From: Cranoglanis bouderius
Taxonomy: Eukaryota; Chordata; Actinopteri; Siluriformes; Cranoglanididae
Assembly (NCBI GenBank): GCA_023630585.1
Contig: CM042544.1
Span: forward strand, 15,417,756-15,481,755
Direction: 5' to 3'
Length of the DNA stretch: 64,000 nucleotides
Within the stretch, counting starts at the first letter, position 1; every line of letters starts with the position of its first letter. Shown in pieces: positions 1-11,472 of the stretch. The notes under the pieces were generated by a model. It was given only the letters and a program-made list of their open reading frames with translations, did no database searches and was not told the DNA's origin. Both the position numbers and the translations under genes were made by a program.

Positions 1-181
1 ATTTTGTTCTGGGTTACCTTTAAGTTTAGACTGCCTGAAAAAAAAAAAGATCCAGGATGTCATGTTAAAACTTTGATAACTAGGTGAAAACATTTACGAA
101 AAATATCATAGAGGTGAAGACACCTATAAATTATGCAAATCTCGCACATGGAACAAAAGTGCTGCTGCTATTTGTTCCTAC

Positions 182-188
<7 letters not shown>

Positions 189-222
<34 letters not shown>
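189..222. repeat. (GT)n microsatellite
   Basis: Seventeen GT units. The same site in unit 2 has about 30 units. Confidence 0.95.
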
Positions 223-224
<2 letters not shown>

Positions 225-720
225 ACGTACATGTCTTTGGTCTGGAGAAAGTTAGCATGAACAGATAGGAGTAGATATGTTCAGTTATAAGACTGTTCTG
301 TAAGACAGTCCACCCAGAGGCTAACATAAACACAGATGCTTATACATAGACTGCTAATTAACCCCTTGAAGTGCATGTTTGTTGAAGGGTTGGAGGGAGG
401 GTATAAGGAGAAGACAGATGAAGGAGTGCTGGTAGTTTGAGAGATAATGTGGCAGCTTAAAAGATAGCTCAGGATGCAGGATGCTCGGGACAGAGGGAGC
501 CTACACACGTTGGTCATATGTCTGCCTCTTTAAGGTTTGAAAGCTTCTTGTTATGGAGTTTGTGTTTAATTGGAAACTTGATAATTCGGAGAATCAACTA
601 ACCACAAAGCTGGTTTATCCATTTATGGGATTGGGCGAGTGGGCACCAGCCAATTGGGGGCAACAAATGATTAGGATAACAACTAGACCATCAAATTATT
701 TGTGATATTTTCTATATATA

Positions 721-724
<4 letters not shown>

Positions 725-769
<45 letters not shown>
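725..769. repeat. (GA)n microsatellite
   Basis: Pure GA tract. The copy at 30777-30829 is several bases longer. Confidence 0.95.
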
Positions 770-775
<6 letters not shown>

Positions 776-1279
776 AATTAATCATTTTTTTCTTTGGATT
801 TAGAAAAAAACTTTGAGGATTTAAGGACAATCACATTTAGCAGATGTTCTGCTAAATGTAAGGCTTATTTACCATTATTTCTGGCCAAATATCTAACCCT
901 GTTGACAAATTGATATTTAGGGCACCCTAGGGCACCACACTGTGTTACAGTTATCCTGGCCTGACTAAACAGTGCAATTCTGAAACTTGGGTTCTTAGAA
1001 GAAGGAGTGACAATAGCGGACAATAGTGTTGAAAGAAAGAGAGAAGTGGCTGTATTATGTTAACTGTGTGTTAGTATAAAAGTATGATGAGGAAGTGTGA
1101 AGAAACCAAGACATGGGATGAGCATGAACTAAGGGTTATGTTTTTGTGAATTTGTCTGAACAGTGATTCTCTGGTTTCAACTGAAGTAAGCACATACTTT
1201 ATTATAATTCCTATTACTGATTAACATTGTTCATGTACATGGATTTAGTCTGAGCATGTGCGGACAAGACTGTTATAGT

Positions 1280-1474
1280 CAGGTGTGGATTTAGTGATTT
1301 GGGGGTCCTAGGCAAAATATAGGAATGAGGCTCTCATTTCAGTGTTTTAACATCAATGTATAAAATTTCAGCATATAATAATTTAAAATATATATATAAT
1401 TAGCATTTTTTAGGTGACCCTTGGCTTCTGGGGGCCCAAGGCAGGTCCTTTGCCTAGTGCTAAGTCCGCCCCTG
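1280..1474. mobile_element. hAT-type MITE upstream of copy 1
   Basis: The ends are inverted: CAGGTGTGGATTTAG on the left, and the right end reads CAGGGGCGGACTTAG on the other strand. The flanks are GTTATAGT (1272-1279) and ATTATAGT (1475-1482), an 8-bp target duplication with one mismatch, as expected of hAT elements. It is 195 bp long and non-coding. Confidence 0.75.
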
Positions 1475-1485
1475 ATTATAGTAGT

Positions 1486-1492
1486 TATATAA
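1486..1492 (+). promoter_or_regulatory. Candidate TATA box of receptor copy 1
   Basis: TATATAA lies 94 bases before the ATG, with a pyrimidine-rich stretch and a TCACAGT initiator-like site about 40 bases downstream. It begins only 4 bases after the target duplication of a hAT-type MITE. The role is inferred from position. Confidence 0.45.
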
Positions 1493-1585
1493 GTCCCTTT
1501 TGTCTAAGTCTCTTTTTTCTGCCTTCTCACAGTAGAGGGTTTGGTCAAGAAAACAAAACAAGATCAGCACAGAAAGTGAGAGACC

Positions 1586-4500
1586 ATGGACGCAGAGAAA
1601 ATGACTGAGGTGGAGATGAAAGAGCTCATTCCAGCAGAAGTACAAGAAAATAAGGATGCAGAGAAAGACAACATGGAAGGAACAAAAGGTAAAAAAATAA
1701 AAATTAAGAAAACCTAAAAAAAGAGTTTGCATTGACAGCATTGTGTACTCTACAAATGGTCATTTGGTAACTGATAAACTACTTACACTTAGCAAATTTT
1801 AAAATATGTTTTATGTCTTCTATCTTTCCCGTGTCTGACTTTTTGTCCAGGGGTGTAACTGGGCCTGGGCATTCAGGGCTGTAGCCCTGAAGATTTTTTT
1901 CTTTAACCTCACGGTTGTATCAAAATCTGATGCCCGGGCAAATCATACTCCCCTTCGTGTGCACATGCATCGCACAGATGATACGCGGTGCAACGAGTTA
2001 TAACGCTCCTCTGTTTACTATAGCCGTTCATTGATCGATTTTTCACACAGCTAGCACCAAGAACATACATGGAAGGTGTGTCTAAACTTAAATTAATAAG
2101 CAGAAACTGAATTCGTTTGGATAAAAGGTGCCAAAAATAAAAAATAAAAAAACATGGCAGATCCATTCAACTTCGACAGCATTAGGAAATGAATGTCCTG
2201 CTGCCTGAACTTCAGAGCCAGGACGTTTGTGCTGTTGACATTTCTTATTAGTTTATGCGGTGTTTTGTATTAAAGTACTGTTTTACTCTTCCCATTGAGC
2301 TTGAATACTGTATGCATGTATTTAAAAAAATACACATATTTAATCACATATAATCATAATCTTTAACATTTTTTTTTCATGAAAGTAGGCTTTATATAGC
2401 GTTCATCACAGAATATATATTCCCATACATTGTCTAATATACGAGGCAATTAAATGTTTGCAGTGTAACCAATGCTTGAAGTGGAAAAAAAGTGACAGTT
2501 CTCCCCTTATTCACATGTTGGCGTGTGTATCGGCTAATCATTAAGTATTACATTGTGAATTTCTTCAGTGAATAAAAGATACTAGGAGATATCGCTGAAG
2601 TTGACAACATTAATTTATTTACTCAAGGGACAACCATTTGCCAAATTATTCATTTTATAATATAGAATAATAACAGGCTATATAATAATTTAACACTGTA
2701 ATATCTGTATTTTACTGTAATAATGTAATAACATAATAATGCAATATCTGTATGATAGTATATACTATTAGTTTTGTCATTATTATATTATGTATGTGTG
2801 TGTATAAATCTGAATTTTATTGCATGTAAAGACCTTATTCAGAAAATCCAATGAAAAGAGATCTATGTGCATGCTCAGCCTCGAATTGTGGGTGCTAACA
2901 GATGCTTAGCTGTAGGCTATGTATTTAGGAATGGCAACTCAGGCATACTTACAACAACCAATGTATATAGGAATATTCTGATGCCTGTATGCATATAAAC
3001 ATCGTATTCGGAATATGGTTGCAACCTGAAACTGAATTTGATGGGCATGAAACTATCTGACTCATGTGTTCACTTTGTGCCCTTTTGGAGCCAGGCCAAC
3101 ATTACTGGCATTAACACTACTTAGCATTAATGTTACGTTACTTAGACTAGCATTAACATTATGTTACATAAAGATAGACTAGCATTAACGTTATTTATCT
3201 TGAAACTTTTTTTTACTATTTTTAACATTTTTAAATAATTTATCTTGAGAATTGTCGAGAGAATGGGAACAGGTGAGCGTCATATAGTGCCCCCTGGGTA
3301 ATGTACAGTTGCAGTCAAAATTATTCAACCCCCATTGCAAATCAGGTTTATTGTCAAAATTTACAGACTTTCAGCTGATTGCGATGAACAAATCAAACAA
3401 AAGCAGTTGAAATAGTTCAACACAATGCATGCTTCAAGTGGTTTCCCCAAATTTAACTGAAAATGCAACTTATAATGACTTCTCCAGTCTCAAAATTATT
3501 CAACCCCTTCATGGCAAGCATCTTTAGTACTTAGTAGGGCACCCGTTTGCTGTTATGATCTGCTGCAAACGAGATGCATAGCCAGACACCAGTTTCTGGC
3601 AGTGTTCCTGATCTTAGATCCTAATCTTAGCCCATTCCTCATGAGCAATGGCCTCCAGTTCAGTAATGTTCTTGGGTTTGCGTACTGCAACCATCTTCTT
3701 CAAATCCCACCAGAGATTTTCTATGGGGTTCAAGTCAGTTGACTGATGGCCCTGTAGAATCTTCCAGGACTTCTTCTGCAACCAAGCCTTGGTGGAATTT
3801 GAGGTATGCTTGGGATGAATGATGCCCAAGCTTCAGCTTCCTCACAGACAGCATAATGTTTTCTCCTAGGATTTTGTGCTTTTGGGTCAGTAGTGGTGTA
3901 CGTCTTGGAGTTCTGGCGTGGAAACCTCCTGCGTTTAGTACGAGCCTTACTGTGCTCACTGAAACCTCAGTGCCTGTTGCTGCAGGATTTTTGCATTCAC
4001 TCAAGAGTTTTTCACAACCTGCCTTCTCAGAAATCTGGTTGCAGCTGTTGATAGCTTCCTTTTTCTGCCCCGTCCAGGTAGTGTAACCACTGTTCCCTTA
4101 ACTTTGAACTTGCGAGCTATGCTTCCAATTGTGTCTTTAGGAACATTCAATGCCTTCACTATCTTTTTTGTATCCTGTTCCTTGTTTGTGAAGGGCGAAG
4201 ATCTCTTCTCTTAACTTTTTGGACTATTCTTTTGACCTAGTCATATTTCTAACATGCAGTGAAGTGTGACACTCAACAAACCCCTAGCCAGTTCAGGTAT
4301 TTCATGTGTTCCAGCTCAAGCACACCTGATGCAACTAATGAAGCCCTTGATTAGTTGCATCAGGGGTGCTTGAGACAACACCTGTTTTGCAGATTTGTGC
4401 TTTTGTGAGGGATTCTATTCAGGGGGCTGAATAATTTTGAGACTGGAGAAGTCATTATAAGTTGCATTTTCAGTTGAATTTGGGGAAACCACTTGAAACA

Positions 4501-7500
4501 TTCGTTGTGTTGAACTATTTCAATTGCTTTTGTTTCATTTGTTCATCGCAAACAGCTGAAAGTATGTAAATTTTGACAATAAACCTGATTTGCAATGGGG
4601 GTTGAATAATTTTGATTGCAACTGTAGTTTATGTACGGTAATTATGAATTGCCCAGAACTTGATATGGGGAAGGCAGAAAAGAGTACCGGCAGCTTGTGA
4701 GAAGTGCCGGTATGCAAGAAAAAGTCACGGTACACCAAAGAATAAAATGTACAAGTGCCAGTACTGCGTACCGGTGAATACCGGGTGTAACAATAGGCCT
4801 GTAGATGGCATACTCCCACATTTTGTATGAAAGGTATATGTCAATGATTCATTATATCTTAAAAATTAGAAGTAAACCAAATTATTAGTCACATCAGTGA
4901 TGATTAACCCTTAAAAAGACAAGGATTTAAATAAACCTCAGATTTGTTTTCTAAACTCATAACAATTTTCCAAGCATAAGGGACCAAAAAGCATTGTCAT
5001 GTCATTGTCAACCCCCCCCCCCCCCCGCCCCCCGCCCCCCGCCTTACATCTTGTTTAGCTAATAAACCTACAATTGAAATAACAGGAACAACTGCTTTGA
5101 GGTCAGCTGCTTTAAAAAAAAACCTGCCATGTTACTTAAAGAGATAAAGATTGATGAGTTCATTCCAGGGTTTAATACAAAGCCACATGACTTCAGTATG
5201 TGCCTATTCAATAATTTTTTTCACAGGCATATCACATTTATGCTGCTGACACATCTTGTTAGGGAGGCTGTGTCCTCAAAGCATGGTCCTCAAAAGCTTC
5301 AGTAGTATGGGTTTACCATGGGGGAGTATAATTTCCACAGTGTTAACATCATACCTGTTGAAATTATACTCCCCTCCCCCAACACAGGTTTACAAGAGCA
5401 AAGACACACCACATTGATTCTGCTGACACAGTTTTGACAGAGCGTTTCGGTTACATTTGTGTTAGGTTTTAAAAATATTGAATCTCAGGGTTACAATTCC
5501 TAAGAAGAGAGAAAGTGAGAGTACACAAGAAAGACGGTGCCCTCGGCCCGCTGCACGCTTCCTGCACCAAGCGCTTTGGAGAGTTTGCCAAATGACACAC
5601 AGACACACAAAGTTCAAATGGCAGAATCTCTCTTTATTCAAAGAAAAGGCAGCATATAATAATAATAATAATTGTCAGTTTGAGTGCTATCACTGATTTA
5701 GACTGACGACTTCCACCCATGTCTAATGATTTACACCCAGAACAAATAACACACAACAAAGACAACACACAACAAAGACAACAGAAAGGTGCAATGTGGC
5801 AGTAAAGATATTTTCAAACAGCAAGAGGATCAGAAAGAGAGAAAGAAAAATAAAATAAAAAATAAAAAATAGTGTGTGTGACTGAGATGGGCTCGGTTTA
5901 TCCTCCTGTTTCAAAATTCTTTGAGCAATAGGGTTATACCATCTATATTTACAACAATGCCGCTAGAAACACTACCCAGATAGCAAATGACAGCTGGCCC
6001 ACATACCGTATGGAATGACGGTAATGACTCAACCTGAGTGTGGCTGGCTTCTGTGCCAAATGTGGGCCCAGACAAAACAAGCCAAAACTCAGCCTAAAAC
6101 CAGCTTGTTGTGTGAGGGCCAGATACGGCCCATATGACCTTTGCTATTGCCAGAACTGAACCACATGTGCCATAGTTGGCATATCGAATATTTATGCGAC
6201 GCATGCAGTACAATTGGGATGCATGAGATATCTACTTCAAGGCAAAGTAAACAAATTAAAATTATTCTTACCTCTCAGTAGATATCCCGGATCGAGCCCA
6301 CATAAAACTGTTCCTAAGAATTCCTAAGAAGAAAGAAAGTGAGAGTACACAAGAAAGACGGCGCCCTCGCCCTGCTGCACGCTTCCTGCACCAAGTGCTT
6401 GGGAGAGTTTGCCAAATGACACACAGACACACAAAGTTCACCTGTAGATTCAATGGGATGAGTAAAACAGTACTTTACTACAAAACACAGTGTGAACTAA
6501 TAAGAAATTTCAACAGCACAAACGTCATGGCTCTGAAGTTCAGGCAGCAGGGCATTCATTTCATTTCAATTTTTAAAAATGATTTGTTATTTTGCTTTGG
6601 CAACTGGTAACTTTATTCCTAATGCTGTCGAAGCCTCGGCAGTTTCAAGTTGAATGGTTCAAATATTTGTTCGGTATTTCACTATAGGAAACGCCTCGGG
6701 CATGACCGATCCTGGAAACACCAATAACACCATGTCTGTCAGTTGACAGAACAATCACGGCTGTCATGAGGGAATCTTGCCTCCCTAACATATAAAAACG
6801 CTGCTGAAGGTCTCTTCATCATTCTCATTCTCTTCCCTGATCAAACTGGAAGCTATCCTCAGCAAGACCCGCTAAGGATAGTTGCTCAACAGTTCATAGA
6901 CAAGATGTAAAGGTACGTCGCTGAACGCGGCTGATTTTGCTAGCGGGTGTATTCACTGTTACGGTGAATAGCTTATTATTTGCTTGGGATACATTAAGAG
7001 AATTAAGTAGAAAGTATGCTTCACTTTTTACGCATATGCTAGGAACAGCGTACGAGTACGTGTGATGCAAATTTCGTCATCGCAGAGTACGGGGGTACTG
7101 TATGCCTGCCGCCAGATTTTTCTAACCGCGCGTACTTTGTATTTTGTACACGCTGTTTGCACACACGCATTTAATTCTTTTGCACTATTTAGTTGTTCCA
7201 CAAGGAGGAAACATTGACCCAGGGCCGTTGATTCTCAAGGCAGTCAGAAAAAAACGTAATAAACGGAAGAGACGGCACAAGTGAATTCACCATCCCTCAC
7301 TCTTTTCTGGTCGCACCATCTTCTCTTTTGCTTTTTTAAAATTTCTTCTTTCTCTAGTAAGAACAAGTGAATGGCGACCACTAGTTCTGCAGGTGGTGGA
7401 GCAAAGGTGAAAGAAACCTCGCATCAGTGAACATGTGGCTTGATGATTTCGGGCAAGGATTCCCATCCCCTGTGCATTGCATGCCTGGGGGTGAAACATG

Positions 7501-10500
7501 CTCAGGTCGGCACCCATGAACCGCTAGTGTTGTCCCCACTGTACTCTCTTACCGTAAGGGTGTTGGAGAGAAGAGTGCAAGTTGTGGACGCTAATAAAGG
7601 ACAACCCTGCCTTTCTCCATTGCCCTGTGCCATGCAGTTGGGGCGAATTAATGGACGATGTCTCCGCTGAGCTGCCTCCCTTCTTCATACTGAACACTTT
7701 AGCTGGCGAAGGCAAGGAGGAGACTGACGACAACGCTATTGCTTGTCTATTAGATGAGGAGAGAGAGGAGGATGAAGACTATGTAATCCTCCCACCGAAT
7801 CTCTCTTGGCCAGGCAGTGCGTTGAGTGAGGGGTCCCCCTCCACAGTTCAGGCGGAGCTCGATTTGATTGAAATGTGTCGGATGGCAGCAGCAAAACTCT
7901 TTTGGAGTTTTGGCAGCAGGTGGGGCAGGGAGTGGAGAGAGATCTTTATGATGGCAAGAGACTGCCTTTTCATGACCCCAGCTGTCAAACAGCTCATTCC
8001 CACAGTCCCCATGCGTGTTTCAGAGATGAAACGTTTTTGGGATAAACCCATATCACACAGGGTTCCTGTTAAAGGATTTTCTATGCTGGACGTCCACAAT
8101 ATAGAGGACTTATGGCTGTCAAATCCCCCTCAGTGGCTCATCATCTCCACCCTAACCACAGGGCAGTGTTTTCTTCCACCTCGGCTTTGTTTGCCAGGAC
8201 GTCCGGAGCATTTAACAGCCTTGGTTTTCTAAAACATCTATTGATCTTCAGCCTTGGCAGTGAGGGCTCTTAATGTCACCTCTCTCCTCACCGATTATCA
8301 AGTGGAGCTCATGGAGGAGATGGGGAGGCAAATGGATGCCGGGCCACCAAACCCGGCTCTCTGGGAAGAAATCTGCTTCATTGCAGATCTCAACCTGAGA
8401 ACATCTAGGGGTGCGGTCCAGAGCTGTGGTTGCAGTATGGGACTGGCAGTGGTGGGCGAGCGGGCTCTGTGGCTGGTGCAGTCGGGGCTGTCAGACAGAG
8501 AGAAGGTGGATTCAGTCACTGCCATGAGGTGGCAATTTGATCTGAGGAAACAGGAGGGCGAGGCTTTCCAAGCCTGTCTTCCTCACAAATTCACTGCTAG
8601 AACTCCTCAGCCAGCATGCCCCAGCATTGCACCCCTCCTGGAGTGGGCAGTCAGGCTTTAGGTGCCCCAGTCCTCCCCCCGGCCTCAGCAGTCAAAGACT
8701 CAATTTAAGCCATCTCAACCAAGGTGAAAATCTTCCTTTATGTCAGCGGCAGCTAGATATTGGTCTGCTATCTAATTCGCTCTTCTACCCAAGATGATGG
8801 GACGAGCAACAGCACACGTGGAGTATCTGTTGTTATCCTCCTGTGAAGAGTGTGACCATTTTCTTCCCCTCCTGCCAAGAGAAGGCGTTGGACAGGAGAA
8901 CCGTTCACAAAAATGTCAGAATTCTCTTCTGACCAATTCAGTTGCGGTTTTGGCACAAGTTTCCCCAGTGCCCGCAGAGAAATTCTCCCGCTCCACCCAC
9001 AGGGTTGCAATGGAGAGAAAACCACTTTATTGAGCAAAAGAGCAACTCAGATAGTGCTACTAGAGGACAGCAGTCAGGGCTTTTGCTCCCACTACAAAAT
9101 TCCCAAGAGGGGGGGAGGTCTCCGTCCCATTGTGGATTTGCGGAACCTCAACAAACACCACTTACTGTATGCAGTGGCAAATTGGGCATCGCCTCACACT
9201 TTTGTCTGATTTTTCAGGCTGGATGATACAGATAATGGAAGTAAATTTGTATCAAAAGTATTGAACGTAACTTTTCAAGAAACAAACAAAAATATGCAAT
9301 GAGAAAGAAGAAAAACACTCAGTGACAAAAATTTAACATGGTCTTCAAATAAACAGCATTCTTTATTAACTGTTTTCTAAGCTTTGTTTTTGCTAATCAT
9401 GGTTTATGAATGCGCTGCCATGTTTCCATTTACACTTTCACAGTTTTCGTTTACGCTCCACAAGTTTACTTTCGCCATTCTGGCACAAATCTCACGTGTG
9501 GGCGGGGCTTAATAGTGATTTACTCTCATTGGCTAGTGAGATTTGGATCAACAGCTCCCTGACTAGGAAATAGAGACTTCAGTGTTGCGAATTTTGGAGA
9601 GCGTTCTGGATGCAGTTTTCTGTATAGTTATAGTCTTTGTGCTTCGCGGTGGAAATTACTTCCTTACTTAAGTAATCAGAATATTAGCTCATAATTAATA
9701 TTTGAGGTATGGGTAGTATCATACAACAATTTTTTCGAGATGAGCTCTTGGGAGCGGCACGGAGCATCGTCGTCGTCATCATGAACTTCATCCTCCTCCT
9801 CCTCAGCTGGACCAGCACTGTTTAAAAACAGAGTTGCGACACGCTTTGATCTCACCACAATGCAGTCACATGGTTCATGTAGCTCTCAATAGTGGGCTGT
9901 GACGGTGGCCATGACAACCGCACCACCGCAGTGGTAGTTTGCCACCGCGGTGGTGGAGTGCCACCTGTACCGTTTTGTATACCGTCTGTACCGTTTGTGT
10001 AGTTGAGATATTAATTTGTATTTATAGCCTACCATATAGCAGGAGAATTTATATTAATACACACATTACGTAATCATAATCAAACTCCTTATATGGTGTT
10101 GGCTGTTAGTTTAGTGCGGGTTTGTTCGAGTGCGGCAAAATCCAGTCAGGCGAATTTCACTTCGGGTTCTGCCGCTGCGATGGATCTTGTTTGGAAACTG
10201 AATGTTACATCGGCGATCTGGGAACATTTTGGATTTGTGCTAACGAGAGAGAAACTGGATGCGACTGGATGGCGTACTGCTTCCGGCGAGATTTTGCAGT
10301 GTGCAACCGATGTACGCTATGCGAGTCAAACAATCCCATAATGCAACGGGACTGGTGTGGACGAGCTCAGAAAAAAAATTGGGGAAGACGGCGTCAGCTC
10401 TTTTTAAGTATTAAACCTTGGTTAAACAGCACTTGTCTAAGAACACCCGAATAAATTGTTAACTTGTTTAAGATTATTGTGTTTATGATGATGTCGAAGG

Positions 10501-11441
10501 TGACATGACAATGCTAACATGGTGGATGTAGTATGTCTGGGATTGTATTCATAATACACACACATACTGATTAGGACATACTCTTTCAAATTCTGTGCAG
10601 TAGGTACTGCATCAAATTCAGTACGTACTGTCACAGTATGCGATTTCAGACGCAGCCCATCTCTTTATTATCCACTTCCTCTCCTTCTCCCCTTGTGTGT
10701 CAATCACAATACTGTATCCCACAGCACCCTCAGGCTGTTTCTCATTGCAACAACACAACACAACAAGGCTGTATTGAGTTGTTTCACTGTTGTAAGTGCT
10801 AAAATGAAGCCTCATTTAATTTTTTTTTTAAATTTAGGTTTCTATTTAATTTAAACCTATAAAATTATATCATATTATATTATGTTAACTGTATTATTAT
10901 ATTACTGTCAACTTGTTTAAGTGGGACAGACAGCAGCTGTGACTATATTTGCAGCAATTTGTACATCTGTATATATTAACGCATAATGTGCTTTGATTAC
11001 TATGTGAAGGTTGTTGATTTATAGTAGCATTTTTTCTGGGAAGTGATGGAGAGACAGCATTAATCAGTTTTTCTGTGTTCACTTTTGGAGGAAAAGGGGA
11101 TCGCTCCCATAAAGTAGAATACATTTACAGTATGTATGCATTCATTTTTTTTTTTTTTTTTGTGCTTCTATGGTCATAATTACTCATATCCTAATGTTAT
11201 CTTATGTTAAGACATTCATATAAGCATGCAAAACAAGTGAATATCAATGAATGCAAGCAACTTCTCAATTTAATCCAAGAAAGAAGTTTGGTCAATAGTG
11301 CAAAATAAACAAGCACACAATTACATTCAGCAAAACATTTTATAATATAATATATCCAGGGAAAGGGTAGATAAGTTTTTCCTTGAATGGGCAGTCTTCA
11401 TAGAAACTCATTCGACCTCCTACAGGGAGAGAATGAATACA

Positions 11442-11472
<31 letters not shown>

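Noticed and set aside
281..517. 78-codon minus-strand frame conserved in both units
   Set aside because: Conservation merely reflects the recent duplication; there are no domain, splice or codon signs. The same applies to many short frames seen twice 30 kb apart.
9676..9858. Minus-strand frame with Asp/Glu run
   Set aside because: Low-complexity CATCATCGTC-type codons in a transposon 5' region; no family resemblance.
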